64,000 nucleotides of DNA from Nomia melanderi (Eukaryota > Arthropoda > Insecta > Hymenoptera > Halictidae): positions 18,903,896 through 18,967,895 of the forward strand of contig NC_135001.1 of assembly GCF_051020985.1 (NCBI RefSeq), read 5' to 3'. The position numbers were made by a program, and so were the translations under genes. The notes under the pieces are model-generated. The model did no database searches and was not told the origin of the DNA. It worked only from the letters and a program-made list of their open reading frames with translations. This document shows positions 1 to 13,149 of the stretch, piece after piece (the stretch's first letter is position 1; every line of letters begins with the position of its first letter).

Positions 1-350
1 TCCCTGAAACGCGATTGGTAAAGTTGGAATCTCCATGATTGTGGAGCATTTGTCCTACGGACCGGGCAAAAAGTCGATTCGAAGTTTCCCGATTCGCTGT
101 ATCATTTTCCTTTCCTCTCTGTCCGGACAAAGGAACTCTATCCGCCCGTGATCTCTCCTTTTCACATATTTTCATTGTTCCTTTCAAGCAACCGTCGTTT
201 GAATGTCAATTAGGTTCATCGAACTTTCGTTTTGCATATTGAATGATCGACAAGAGAAGATTAGGATCTCAATTTTAACCTTCAACGCTCGAGAGACTCA
301 AGAAATATGAGATATTTTGTTTCCACGTTTATTCTTTAAACTCGCTATAG
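1..350. other. no gene or repeat seen
   Basis: Mixed-composition DNA. The only open frame of note (39-242, plus) is short and has no recognisable domain, so I do not call it. No repeat, RNA gene or palindrome stands out. Confidence 0.5.
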
Positions 351-475
351 TTTGAAATGTATTTTCTGTTTTATTATTTTAAACGTTCAAACAATGTTTC
401 TTCTATATTTAAGTTTGAAATAGATTTTGTTTTATTATATTAAGCGTTCTATCAATGTTTCTTTCTAGATTCAGT
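351..475. repeat. two-copy tandem duplication, 63-bp unit
   Basis: Two adjacent, diverged copies start at 351 and 414. Both begin TTTGAAAT and contain a TTTTATTAT tract, a run like AACGTTC or AGCGTTC, and then CAATGTTTCTT. AT-rich and without coding potential. A local duplication rather than a mobile element, because no terminal inverted repeats are seen. Confidence 0.65.
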
Positions 476-2406
476 TAACACTTTGCTGTTTTATAAGTGG
501 AGTATCACTAAAGAATTGTTTATCGTTAAGAACCACAACCGTATGAAAATACTTCGAAAAGCCCGTTCGGTAAGAGGCCATGAATAATTGAAACAATGAC
601 CACCGGAACAATCGGAGATTATAGGATCTGGGATCGTGTTCGTTGATGCGTGCCGTAAATGATAAACAGTGGTGCACCGTACATCGCATTGTCTTGCTAA
701 TATCCCGGCTGGTGTTCATACGTATGCATTACGAAAACATTGGTAATTTTCCACGAGCGATTATTCTTACCACCAGTTCCCTCCCTTCGCCCGGTGAAAA
801 CGTTACATTATGGTAAAAAATATGTATGGAAACTAATGCGGTTACCTCGTATAAAAACTTCCGTTAAAAGCGAATGAAAATTGAAATGCATAGCTAATTA
901 GTATAATTCAACAAAGGCGAAGTAATATTCGAGGTGGAACAACCCTTCGCCAAGTGACGTACCCACTTCATTGCTTTGTGCGGTGCAAAAATTAACATAC
1001 GAGTTAACTGAAATTAAAATTAAACTGCAACAATAATACGTAGAAACGACGATAATACCTGAAAAATGAGTCAAACTGAAATGAAATAAATTAAGCCAAA
1101 AGTCAATACTAAACGGATGATTTGAAAGGAAATTAAGCTATTAGTTAGATGGAAGCTCTACCATCCCGGAATCCCGATGTCACAGCGGAAGTCCTCGTTG
1201 TCACGAACTACCGTGAAGAACAAATTAATCGAAGAACGCAGAAATCTGCCTTCGCTTCGAAGGTTCGTTTACCCGTGCCATTGATCGCGAGTCGCGCAAA
1301 CAGGGATAAACTCGGAACGAGACTCGCTGGGAAGTCGTAGAAAAAATTAATTAAAATCCACGCTCGGTATTCGTCGAGGCGTAAATGATCAACCAATGGT
1401 CGCAAATGAAACCGAGCGAGAGTCCGAACTCTGGCGAGTCGAATTCAATATCTACGTCGAACTTTCGAAACGGTCCGGCCTTCTTTCGCTCGTCTGGTCG
1501 CCCTTTGATAAACTTTTTACCCCGCGAGTCACCCCTAACGACCCGGTCCTACGGGATTCCGTTTACTCGAAAGTTCCCGACAAAGAAGTCATTAGTACCT
1601 CATTCTCGCAATTATGAACGGCCTGCTTTGAAGGAACAGGTGTCCTCGCTACGATTTGAGACGGATTCCCGGGCGCGTTTGTAATTATATAAGACTCGGT
1701 CAGGGAAATAGGGGATTGAAGGTGCACGGTAGAAAAGAGAAAAGCGAGGTGGAAGTCTTTCTTCGGCAGCTTCGTCCCCCGGAAAATCAGTTTCTCGAAC
1801 TCTAGGGAAGCGGCTGGTTCTTGACTTCGATGGCAGATCGTTTTTCGCCGTTTCCGCTGCGCCGCCGCTTTGACGGGGTGTGTAAAACTTATGTGTAATG
1901 AGCACTGCGGCGTGATTCTACACCTCTGGATCGGTGAAGATTGGATAAAAAAAAGTCCGTGCAAAATTCACTTTTTCCTCGACGAGTAGAATATGTGGCG
2001 GTAGTCTTTTCGTTAATAGAGAGCCAACACGTTCTAAACCTTCCCGCTGCTGGTCAATTCCGCGTGAATTTGTTTATAAATACTCGATAAAACCTCTTTC
2101 ACTCGTTCTGGCGCTCTGCAGATGTTGCAATTAACTTGCAGGCGATTTTTATAAGTTTTTTTAAACTTTTCTTGTATTCCAAATATCGTAGCTCTGCTAA
2201 ACAGAAACCCCTGTTGGTAAACCAGTAATTCTCAAATTAAAAGGGCAGAGAGCATTATACTCTAGGTGTCTTTTAAAACCCCCAGGCTCAATCTACAGGT
2301 CAGTCCTGTCCAAAAAAAATCTTTCACTCGTCCTGGCGTTTAAGGACTCTATGAGGTTACTTACCGTATGAGTAGGCTTTTTTTATATTTCCGTACATAT
2401 ATCAAA
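476..2406. other. intergenic or intronic DNA, no feature
   Basis: AT-rich to about 1140, then a GC-richer block (about 1150-1900) in which several short overlapping open frames appear on both strands. Both-strand openness is what CG-rich, stop-poor DNA produces, and none of the translations resembles a known domain. AT-rich again to 2406. Nothing further can be supported. Confidence 0.5.
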
Positions 2407-2621
2407 GTCCCTATATCCAGATTAACCTACAAATATCTATATACTTGTCTTACAAATATTATAACTATTATAATATGTTGTACTCAGACTTGTTCGTTCT
2501 ACGGTTACTTTTTATTTCAGGTGCGTTAGTGTCACATTCTATAAGAACAACATATTGTAATAGTTATAATATTTGTAAGATAAGTATATAGATATTGGTA
2601 GGTTAATCTGGATATAGGGAC
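2407..2621. repeat. foldback element with 75-bp inverted arms
   Basis: The left arm (2407-2481) is the reverse complement of the right arm (2547-2621) with only three mismatches that I can see, about 96% identity. The outer ends read GTCCCTATATCCAG and CTGGATATAGGGAC. A 65-bp spacer (2482-2546) separates them and contains a TTTTTATTTCAG tract. A transcript would fold into a long, nearly perfect hairpin. It may be a foldback-type MITE or a recent inverted duplication. No clear target-site duplication was found, so the class is open. Confidence 0.88.
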
Positions 2622-4735
2622 GATAGAAGACTATAAACATGTGGTACAGAATGTAGCATAAGAATATATTATTATATATATTTTTGTAAAAATTGATTCT
2701 TATTGTAATAAAAGTTATTTGAATGAAAAAATGGTTGCCTTACGTTCCAAACTTTTCTAGTTCCATCCTTTACAGTAAATCTTAGGCCGCTTCAAAAACA
2801 TTGTAGTAATAAACAAATTTGACATTGAATCTCAAGGCCAACGTCAATTGCGCACGGAATGTTTTTATCAAATCTACACCGATCCAGAGGCGTAGGATCA
2901 CACTACCCTGCTCTTCATATATAATTTTTATACGTCTTGTATATTAACTCGCAATATCGTACCGAACGCGCGGTGCGAATTTCAAACTGAATTTAATAAA
3001 CTCGAACGTCCGCCCGTTTTCTTTGAAGTCGAAACGAAATATTAATTTTCTGTTTGCAATATCCAACGGTCGGAACAATGCCGGACCTACGGCGAACGTG
3101 ACGCTTCTTCTCGCGAATTATTCACGATACGATGGCCTCGGTCGGCGCAACGGCAAATTAAATTATTTTTGTAAAAGCTCGTTGCGTGTGGAGCACGTTA
3201 ATTTCATCGGGGATGGGGAAATTGAATTAGTTTCTCGCCGCAAAAAGAGGGGGGAACTGAAGATTGTTCGACATCCGTCAGTTCCGATGGCGAAACGCCG
3301 GAGCAATTGTTATCGGCGCACGGTTTCGTTTCGAACGAGCGAACCGATTGGAATAATTATTTCCCCGACAATCGGCCGCGCGTTTCGTTGCCGTCCGGGT
3401 CACGGTGCAACGGTTTGTTCGCGGTTTAAGCGACTCGCTTTAACGAACTCGATCGAGGTAATTACTATGCCTGCTATTAAGTTACGATAGAAGATTACTG
3501 TTTGCAGTGGGGTTACACGCGGCGGTTCTCGGCCCGGGATAATGGATGAGGCGGTTGGAATGCAAAGTACATAACCGAGATGCGTTCGCTGCATCGGACG
3601 TTGATCGTTTTCCCTTCGAGAGACTTCGAACGTAGATATCAACGTTTCGGGGCGGATGGATCAATTAAACGAGTCGCTTCTCGCGCGTTCGCCTCATCCA
3701 ACCCTACTCGCGCATGCGATCATCTATTTCAGTGTGCTTTCAGGTTTGCCTGTGTAATCGAAAAGGCCCCAGTTCAAATATAATCTCAAAAATAAAAATT
3801 CTGTAATACTCTATAGAACAGTGAACTATGCATCGAATATCTGAATTCTAAACAGAAGAAAATCAAGTATCGATCTCTCGTTACTCGAATAATTAAATTA
3901 TTCATAACTTTGGACTTCGGAGATGAAAACTCGAAGTCGCCATTGCGATGGTATTTCAACGAACAGGTTACAATTTAAACATCCCTCCCGCACGAATGAC
4001 TACTTTGTTTTAATTAAATCCGACCCAACTCGACGAGCAAGGAATGGACATTTACGTTGTCACGAGTACGCAGGGAGATTGTTAATGGAAATACAGAACC
4101 AGACAGCCAGTTGTCAACGCAAAGACTAATGGAGCCCAGCGATCGCGTTCCCCGGACCGGCAATAAAAGCGCGGCGAATCTACCGGATCGCCGTATCTGT
4201 AGCTTTTTATCCGTCTCGATCGACTCGCGCAATTGAATCCACGTCGCTCCCAGCGAAATTCGCCGCGGGCTCGTCATCCTCGGACCCGGCGAGAAATTAT
4301 TACGATACCTTTTCTACCTAGGAATTCTTTGTGGAACGGTCAGCGAGGATCCAGTATGGCCGGCTTCAATTTGTAAGAGCTTTTTAGCGGTTGCGCGACT
4401 CGGCTCTACGTGACCACCGCCACTTCTCGCCCGCGCCGGGTCTAATGAGGCCGATTATTCGCGGCCGGGCGAAAGAAAAATGTCCTCGAAAAAATTGATA
4501 ATGAACTGGACGCTATAACCGCCGTTTAAAGCTACGTTCTCACTGAACCAACAACGAAATGCCTTTTCTCTCGCTTCCCATGTGTCTTGGAAAGTCGCGG
4601 ATTGCCGTGGTGTGATTTTTCGGCAGTGAAATTACGCAGGCAGCGGGTGGCAGAGGAAACGGAAAGAAGCGAAGGAGATTAAAACTGTAGAATTGGCTTG
4701 AAACTTTTTAAAGATTCGGAGGAAATCTTTATTAA
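2622..4735. other. no gene; GC-rich block with long spurious frames
   Basis: About 2950-4700 is CpG-rich. A 155-codon frame on the plus strand (3023-3490) is open from a TTG and lacks a leading ATG. Other frames overlap it, including on the opposite strand, and its translation is rich in Arg and has no recognisable domain. I read this as stop-poor non-coding DNA. It could hold conserved regulatory sequence, but I see no specific site. Confidence 0.45.
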
Positions 4736-5084
4736 CGGAGAAGCTCGCGGAAAGGGAAGGGTCGAATAGGAAACACTAACTCAGTCTTAGCAGTATCAGC
4801 GAGTTCACAGACTACTGATGTTGTCAGCTGCAATGTTAGCGAAACCTCGGGAAATCTTGCCCAATGCACGCGGCTTATATTTGGAAGTTTTGAACACTTA
4901 TCATAGTATTCTTGGTGGTGAAAGTCTGAAACAAATCGTGAGGAGAGGAGTAAGCATAGCGAGGAAGGCGAGTAAGTCTTTACTGACAAGTGTAGGAGGT
5001 GATACAACATTCCTGTTGCTAGCGATAGATGTACCTTTAAAATTGGGACATAATTCAACTATTCCTCAGCTTATTTTGATTTGA
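4736..5084 (+). other. unresolved protein-like patch
   Basis: Two overlapping plus-strand frames are open here: 4736-4914 (about 59 codons, no ATG start) and 4818-5084 (88 codons from ATG). The second translates to a balanced, low-Arg sequence with segments such as GLYLEVLNTYHSILGGESLK and ends just before the element at 5089. The opposite strand is also open over 108 codons. A frame shift between the plus frames would make this a decayed gene or an inserted viral or transposon fragment, but I recognise no family. It may equally be chance. Confidence 0.2.
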
Positions 5085-5088
5085 CATA

Positions 5089-5277
5089 TTGAATACCGCA
5101 CGATTTCACGTAGCAAAATATCGTTTTATTATCATTACATGCATATCTTGCTGACTGTCACTGCATTAGATATCATTATTAAGTATAAAAATATTGGCAA
5201 ATAATAATCGTTTAATTGACTGAATTAGAATTAATTCGATTTGGTCGGGGATTACCGGTGGCTCTCGTGGCATTCAA
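5089..5277 (-). mobile_element. small inverted-repeat element, copy 1
   Basis: The ends are imperfect inverted repeats: TTGAATACCGCACGA at the left and CTCGTGGCATTCAA at the right. Read on the minus strand, the 189-bp sequence aligns through most of its length with 22093-22336, sharing ACCGGT..CCCC.ACCAAATC near one end and a GCTACGTGAAATCG-like motif near the other. It is non-coding. The transposon class is unknown because no clear target duplication is visible. It lies immediately downstream of the protein-like patch ending at 5084. Confidence 0.6.
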
Positions 5278-7284
5278 CGTGTTAATGTAGACAGAAGTTT
5301 AGCTTATAAGAATCAGTAGCAATGAACGCTTTTTGATTTTGTTTCGGTGAGGACGTAGCTTAACGCAATAATGCTCCCCGTTCGGCGACACCGGCCGATA
5401 CGAGAGCACGACTAGGTTGCAATCGCGGCAGAGATTTATCAGCTGTAAGTGTTGTAATATTATAACCACAATTTATGAAGTTGCCCGGCGCAAAAACGAG
5501 TGCCCCCGCGATTCCGATCGCGCGAGAAACCCGCCTCGTTACGAATTTTTCGTGCGGCGTCGCTTAAATCGGTGCTCGTTAGATCTCGTTCTCGAAGCTG
5601 CCGATCGCGGGGAAGATTTCCCGCGGCGAACGTGCGCTCTGTGGCGCCGCCAATGCGACACCAAAGGTACATTTCGAAATCGGAAGCGCTATCGGCCACT
5701 CGGAGGGCGCGGGATCGTAAAACTCGGCGGCAGAATGCAAATTGATCTCTTCCAATCTGAGAATAATTGTGATGGAACACCCGGTCCGCGAGTTTTTTCG
5801 TAATTTCGATAGGCCACTTATAAGGCTCGATGATTTACGAAGCGCGACGACTAGTTACGCTAATCTCTGTCGCATCGGTGTTCCGGGATCGATGGAATTC
5901 GGGCGAACGGCGTTGCGCCGAGGGAAATTGGAATCGTAAAAATTAGTTTCCTCGTGTGACAGGTATGGCTGGGAAATATTAAAAATTTACAAGGTAGATA
6001 TTGCAATGTTTTTGAATTGCAAATGAACGCGGTTCATGCGAAATTAAATTTTTCCGGCGTTCCATCGATCGATCTGTCAATCCTTTTTGACGACACTGTA
6101 AACATACGCCCCAATTCTATTACAAAGATTTACTGGATGTCGAAAGAAAATGAAATAACGGTTTCATACTGTACCGAAAGTTCTACTACACCAAAAATAA
6201 AAGGCAGAATTCGCTCAGCTTCTCTGAAAAATACATTTATGGGAAATTTGAGAATGCAAACCTGCACGGAATGCATACATCATGGAAAACTATATAAATC
6301 ATCCAAAATATAGTGCCTTATAGAATCTTTAATACAGAAAACCGTATATTCGACAACAATTTTATTCTTCTAATTCACACAAAGAACCTTAAACTAGTGG
6401 TTACTTTCTGCAAAATGAAACTTCTATTTCCTCTAAAAAAAAGAATTTTTAGTCTACAGCCTGCACGACAGACTCGACTGTTTACCCGGCGACCTACAAT
6501 CGGACAAACGGACCGCGACGCGTCGGGAACGAAGTAACCCCCGCGAATCGAAAACCAATTCGCCGGGACGCGTTTTATAATTCGTGTCGGCCGGAACGAG
6601 CAACCGTGGCCGATCGCACGGACGACTTCGCGCTCGGTAATTAGTCACGGCGTTGCTGTAATTATCGGCGGATGTTATCCCGCCGATTCGTCTTCCATTG
6701 ACGCCGCAAATTTATACAGGAATACTTCAACCCGGCCGGTCGTCATATTGCACAATGGCGGCGCGCGCGCGGTGTATGATATCAAATGAACCGTAATCAG
6801 CGTTAATTCGATTGGCAACGGTAACGCCAACAGTGCGGATTCTCAGTGTACCGTCCAATCAGCTCGATACACATGCACGCACGCGTTCACGCGCCTCTCC
6901 CGATCCGCGGACCGCATACAATCGAACAACACTCCGGGGCTAATCTGCCAGTCATTCTTCGCCGATAATCACGAACCATTCCGTAACGACACGCTACGAG
7001 CGAACGCAACTGTGCGCTGTTTGGATTTATGACGGTCACTTCGGCACACGCCTTTGCGAGGAACGTTTGAAACTGTGTTATTGCTTTTGATGCACAGTGA
7101 TTGCTGTAAGTGAGCGAAAGTTTCACTCTTTCGGGCCTGATTTATGCGCAGCGTTATGTTCACGTATAACTGATCGCCATACGATGCACCATCGGTTGAC
7201 GTTATTTGGAATAAAATAGTGGTTTATCAGTTTTCTGACAGACGCAGGCTCAAAGAGGCGTATGTACCTTTGCGTACCACAGTT
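5278..7284. other. no gene or repeat seen
   Basis: About 5340-5940 and 6460-7130 are CpG-rich and open in several overlapping frames on both strands (up to 128 codons), with no recognisable domain. 5940-6450 is AT-rich. A short CG run (GCGGCGCGCGCGCGG) lies near 6760. I see no RNA gene or repeat pair. Confidence 0.45.
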
Positions 7285-7502
7285 TTAACACTAGAATTAT
7301 CGTACCAGTCGAAATGACTTTCGAGTTTTTTGTTTAGCAATTATTGATATCTTCGAAGCATTGAATATTCGAAATGATTTTGAAAATAGTTTTGTTTGAG
7401 TACTATAGTGAATGTATGAAGAAACTGAAAATAATCTATTGTTACAATTTTTATAGGAATTGCGTATTAATCGTATTAAATGCTCGGTAGTTCCAGTGTT
7501 AA
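7285..7502 (+). mobile_element. TTAA-flanked MITE, family A copy 1
   Basis: Non-coding 218-bp element bounded by TTAA at both ends. Its terminal inverted repeats are TTAACACTAGAATTATCG at the left and, on the reverse strand, TTAACACTGGAACTACCG at the right. Nearly the whole length matches the copy at 7573-7793. TTAA ends and no transposase fit a non-autonomous piggyBac-type element. The class is inferred from the ends only. Confidence 0.85.
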
Positions 7503-7572
7503 AGGAAATTCGATGCCTTCTAAATATTTCACTATTTCAATCCCTAACTATGCTATGTTTTCCGAATGTTTT

Positions 7573-7793
7573 CTAACACTAGAACTACCGTACCAGTCAG
7601 AATGACTGGTTTCGACTTTTTTGTTTAGCAATTATTGATATCTTCGAAGCATTGAATATTCAAAATGATTTTGAAAATAGGTTCATTTGAGTACTATAGT
7701 GAATGTCTGAAGAAACTGAAAATAATCTATTATTACAATTTTTATAGGAATTGCATATTAATCGTATTAAATGCTCGGTAACTCTAGTGTTAA
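7573..7793 (+). mobile_element. TTAA-flanked MITE, family A copy 2
   Basis: Second copy in the same orientation, starting 288 bp after copy 1, with about 90% identity by eye. The left TTAA has become CTAA and the right one is intact. Just inside the left end is a perfect 8-bp-arm palindrome, ACCAGTCA-GAA-TGACTGGT, which is degraded in copy 1. The 70 bp between the two copies are not part of the element, so this looks like two insertions or an old segmental duplication. Confidence 0.85.
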
Positions 7794-8557
7794 TATTTTG
7801 TCAGACATTGAAGCAGTAAAACAATGTATATTGTAATCTGTGTCGGGCCTGAAGGAGTTAATCTTATAGAGAGACTTCTTAAGTAGGGAGTTAGCTTTGA
7901 TTAGCAGAAATTGGCTAATCTCTTGAACACCGTTTTAATATTATTTTCTGTAGAATTGGTTTATATGTATTGAGGTATTTAATTGATACTTAGTAACCAT
8001 ATTGATACATTTTTGATAAAAATAAATTTATACAATATTCTCTTGAAATCTTCTTCCATTTATATTCCTCGCGCTTCAATTCGGGAAAACGAAAGATTGG
8101 CTTTCAGCGATAGATAATATCATAAAAATCGGGAGGATCGGTTCGGCGGAGAGGATACTGAAATATATTCCCCAAGTTTCTCCGATATTCAGACAGAAGC
8201 GGATTCTCTCTTTCGCGAGACACGCTGATAATGGTTAATGTTTATCAGTATCGATGCACCTGGGTACCGAACTTGTCCGGGAGGTGGGACGAAATCAATC
8301 AATTCTGTGCACGTATATCCCCGGGGGAAAGGAAACCGATATCCGAGCGATGAAGATTCGGACTTTTCAGCGAATTGACCACTCGAGTTGTCCCGGGACT
8401 GCGAGAGAGATCTTTTCAACTCAGCGGCAGTCGTGATCTCGACGTGTCTCGCAGTCATTATTTCGTTTCAATGAGCGACGAAGAATGAAAGTCAGGATCA
8501 CGATATATTAAGTTCATTATTCCTTCAACGTTCTATTCCATCTTCGTACCGTTAACA
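7794..8557. other. no feature seen
   Basis: AT-rich from 7794 to about 8060, then a moderate-GC stretch to 8460 with two short opposed frames that overlap each other (8189-8458 minus, 8254-8436 plus). Neither resembles a protein family. Nothing else is visible. Confidence 0.5.
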
Positions 8558-8742
8558 TTAACACAAGGTTTACGGAACGCGTCAAATTGACGCATAATGG
8601 ATTTTAGAAATATTATTTTGTAAATGTTTACGCCGATTTTGATCACACTGCATGTATCCCAATTATCTACTATCAAATCTCCAGATTCTTTTAGGAATAA
8701 TAGAATGAAGTGTAGAATAAATGCCCGTAAACCTAGTGTTAA
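8558..8742 (+). mobile_element. TTAA-flanked MITE, family C copy 1
   Basis: 185-bp element from TTAACACAAGGTTTACGG to a right end that reads TTAACACTAGGTTTACGG on the reverse strand, with TTAA intact at both ends. Inside the left end is the palindrome GCGTCAA-A-TTGACGC. It matches the inner element at 53783-54002, including ATAATGGATTTTAGAAATAT, and is shorter in the middle by roughly 35 bp. No coding capacity. Confidence 0.85.
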
Positions 8743-11700
8743 TAGTACTGTTGCGATGTATCGAACTCGTCCCTCCAGCACGCACGGCTGAACCAACCCT
8801 TAGGACCTGAAGGTTGAAATAAACTGGTCGCTAAGGAGTTGGTCAGAGTAACCGAAGAAGTCTTCGAGCGAACGTGATCAGGAAAGGACGTATCGAACCA
8901 AAGGCTATACTGTACAACATTTGTGAATAACTGTAAATAGAACTGTAAAAAGAACGTTGTGTTAATAATTATGTCGCGAGCACCCCTTTATAAAGTATTT
9001 ACAAAATAGCACTAACAGCCACACGGAGAAGAGAGAAAGCCTCGATACAGTTCGAATAATTATAATCGACAGTATACATGCAGGGCAGCAGGATGGAGGT
9101 TGGAAATTAAAATCGAAATGTTCAGTCCCATCTCGTTCGGTAAATACCCGATAACGAGCCGACGGTTCCACGGGGAATCAAAGATCGGAATTTCCTCGTT
9201 GGCCCAGTTACGTCTTTCCAATCACTTAATCGAGAGTAATAAATACAGCGCGGATCCTTGGCGACGCTCGAAGTTCAAGGGACAATTTAATATCGACCGG
9301 CCGCCCGTATAAACTCGGTCTATTATCTTTCCATCGAACGTAAAAAGAATCTCGCGGGATGCCGCTGAAAACTTCACGGGCATCGTAACGCGATTATACC
9401 GTGCGAACGAAAAGAACTCGCTTCGAGTGGAATTTGAATCGATCGCGTTAAGAATACACAGTTTCCCGCGGCGACTGTGTACCCCGGTGTCCGCGACAAA
9501 TGAAATCCTTACCGAAGGATGGGATTTTCCGTTTAATTCCTGTACAGCGGACGAAACCGGAGATTTGCATAAACGTCCGCGTTGTATTTATTACTATCGG
9601 GAAGATTCGTTCTCGCACGACGGAAATTCAAATTCCATTCCCGGAGCTGGATTATCGTGGTTTACGCGGACTGGCCGGCTTTCGGATGGGATATGTTAAA
9701 CAGAGGATTCCGGCGAGGAAAATTCTGCGCGGTAATTTAAGAATTCCGCTCATCGAAGGTGGATGTTCGAGAAAAGCCCGGGGACAAGTAGTTCCGAGGC
9801 AGCTGTAGACGTTGGCTTCGTACGCTGGCACGGGAGCCGTGTATCCTTCTTTCTAATAGGTCGTATGTTTCGCGGCGCGGGTTAAACTCGGAGGAAATCC
9901 GGTCGCTCCTTGCGCGAGACTCGCCGGAATGCTCGTGGGTCGTAGGAAACACGGGAAAACAGCCGATAAAGTTCGTTACGGGTGTTATGCTTCTTTAATG
10001 ATCCTCTACGGTTCGGGACGCCCCCGAAATCGTCGTACAATTGGAGGAAGAATCATTTTATAGGAAACACTTAGAGAAGATGTGGAGTAATGTAGTGTTT
10101 CTTTTTATACGATGCTTCGTTTTAGAAATACAAGTTTGGGAATTTGTTGGGCAAGTGTGGTGTTAAATAGGAATTAGCTAATACTCTGTTCATTATGATT
10201 TCCACTTTTTATGAAGTATTTCTGGGAAAGATTGTGACAAATTTTTCAGGAGGAGGATGAAGGTTACCTAACATTGTGTTGCATGTTACGTCGTAATGAT
10301 GCCATGTTTGAATATTATCAGCATTATGGATGATTGTTACTATTGATGGGAAACTTACAAAAGGAGAATTGCAGTTAAATTTTATACTAGAGGATAAGAA
10401 TAGGAAAGAATATTATTCAGTTCTAGCACTTGCGATAATTAAATCTCGAAGGCGATTATTTCGAAAATGAAGTCTCCTGTGAGAAATTTATGTTTCGTTC
10501 CAAAAATTTTTGGATTTACCTTCTTTCTCAGTTGTGCTACGATTTAGGAGACACCCTTTATAAACGGACCCTGATAAGTCCTGCCCTCGGTGTTGATTAG
10601 ATACTAACTCCATTCTCTCCAATTCGGAAAATAAATCGACGCAGAAATAAAACAAATTTGCTGTATCTATTCCCGTGATCGAAAAACAATGATTTCGCTC
10701 GCTTGCGAATCAGCGATAACACGTATTTGTTGCTCCACCTATCCGTTCACCTATATTTTCCATAAAAATGACTCGCGATAAAGTGTATCCCGGCTTTGCG
10801 CCTAACGCCAGGAAGCGAAGGCAGTTGGGCACGTGGAGCATGCATATATGCATTCGTTATATCGCGATTTTACATGGGACGAATCAACATTCGTATAAAC
10901 ATTGAAACAATCGTCGAGTGCGTGATTTCTCTATGCCGTGAAGTTTGACCATTTCCGGGGTACAATGTTTGTCAAGCATCAAAATGCTTTTCTATGGAAT
11001 TCTAAATTACATATTGACCTTTCAAAAATTAGAAACCCAGCAAATATCGAAACCAAAAAGATCAACCACACAAATAAAGTAGAACCTAAAACTTGCATTG
11101 ATTTTCACCTAAGATCTCAATATACGTTTTCGGAATACAGAATTTTTCCTAATTTTCAATGCACACCGAAAGGGAATTTTCAAACTGATTACCTCTTAAA
11201 ATCACCCCGGTCTCGAACGAATTAAACAATCGAATGATCTCTGCGCAACTTTCCGTTGCAGATAGAAAAATCATTTCCAAAAGGGTTGATAATTACAGTC
11301 TGCATACGAGGTTTCGTAATTCTACTGATAATAAAACCATCGAGGTAAGGATAAGGACGATGATAAATATTTTGACAAGAATCAACGTTGATCAGAAGAA
11401 GATAGATCGCAGTGCATTCGGTGGCGCTTGAACGCCATCGAATGTCGATGCCGCAGACCGATGAAGCCCGGCAACCTCGTTGGCGAGATGCTGACGCACG
11501 CGGAACCCCGGCTGGTCCGGAATTTTATTTCGTTAGGCGGCGGCCTCGCCGGGGGACGTCGGGCAAGAAGGAAACGTCGCTCGTCGAAGAACCCAGCCGC
11601 CTCGTTCCCGCGAGCCGTGAGCGTAAGCCAGCAAAAAGACTGAAGCCGTTCCTTCCTCGTGGCTCCCGACTCAATTGTCCCGGATAATTCATTCGTCGCG

Positions 11701-13149
11701 GGATTTCACTCGAGCAAGAAAAGTGGTCTCGCTTCCTCCCGTCGGAAATGAACCGAACCAGAGATGGATCGAGGGAGAATAATCGCGTGGACTCGATGTT
11801 CAGTTGTAGACCTACTCCATCTCTTTTTACTGCCTCCTACAAATCATACCCGGTGTTTCAGATTCACACTGACCTATCTTTCGTTTGTCTACATAGAATG
11901 ATAAAAGGTTTAGGACTTTAAAGATTCGTGTTAATTTCTGACAAAACCGAAGAGTGATCGATTCATTTTCTTCTGGTGTGAATTAAAATTTAATCCTTTG
12001 TGGTAAGTTGGTTAATTCATTTATTTTCTGAGTGTTTCGATGAAATAATTTGCTTCTTGGAAATGAAAGGACTGTCTCGGATATTCAAGAACATTATTCT
12101 ACACAATTTTTTGTATTTTCTATTAAAATAATTGGTCTTCAGAGTGATTTTAATAAAACGCTTCTTACTCTCCTCGCCGAGCACTATAAGTCATCAAAGT
12201 CTTCTTTTTGTCACCCCGTAGAATTCCAAGGGACCGCTAATTGAACTGATGCCGGGGTGTAATTAAACGCACGGAGCTTTCGCCCTGGAGTCGGGCACAC
12301 TTTTTGTTCGAACGTTAGTCGACGGAAATAGTTTTCGTTTATGAAGCTGACTTACTTGCGGAACCTTTAGCTGAATGGAAATGGATGTTTCAATTTCTGA
12401 ATCGCTTCTCCGATCCTCGGTTAGCAGAAAATGTGAACGATTTACTGCTTCCTACGAGTCTTAAAGAAGTATACCTACTATATATCAGCACTTCTCTATT
12501 AACTTGAAATTACAGTGCTTTCTTTCACTGTCAACCGCATTCACCACGACTCCTTTGTGTTTTGTGAATTCAATAATAATATTCGATACAAATACACAAA
12601 AATATTCAACTACGCAAGAATAATTAACCAATGAACTAATTAATTTGGAATATTCATTCTTAACAATTATTATTGAAAATACTGTACAACACAAGAATAA
12701 ACAATCCAAACAACTGCGTTGAAACATGGATTCTAAACAATTACTCAACGAAAATATTCTACCGCAGAAAATGAACTGATCAACGAATCATCTCGGAAAC
12801 ACGTTTCCTCTAAAGCAAATTCGCCTAACACTGAACGCGATTCGCAACTCCATTGAACCAGGATCGCAAGCGAAAGCGTTCGATAATGGACGCACACGCT
12901 CTCGGGTGTCCCCGATGAATTTCGCAGCGCTTCGCTGACGGCGGAAGGTAACGCCGATACGAAAAGTATCCAACTTCAGGCCGCGCCGGAAGCGCGCTGA
13001 CATCCCGTATATTCTTCACGTGGAATCAAATTGTTTCCGCTAACGGGGCCGCCGTAAATTCGCGAACACAAGGTCGGTCGGACGGTCGGAAGCCGGGCGA
13101 CTGTATTTTCCATCGATGTGTCGGCTACGTTGGGTATCATGTCGGCCGC
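8743..13149. other. long featureless block
   Basis: AT-rich and GC-richer segments alternate. GC-richer segments (9100-9960, 11400-11800, 12790-13150) carry overlapping short frames on both strands, of which the longest is 102 codons. None has an identifiable domain. 10000-11230 and 11850-12740 are AT-rich. 8790-8990 has an untranslated-leader-like look with repeated ACTGTAAA or ACTGTAC words, but no paired end was found. No RNA gene or repeat is supported. Confidence 0.4.

Noticed and set aside
3023..3490. 155-codon plus-strand frame
   Set aside because: No leading ATG and no domain, and it lies in a CpG-rich block where opposed frames also occur. Not supportable without conservation data.
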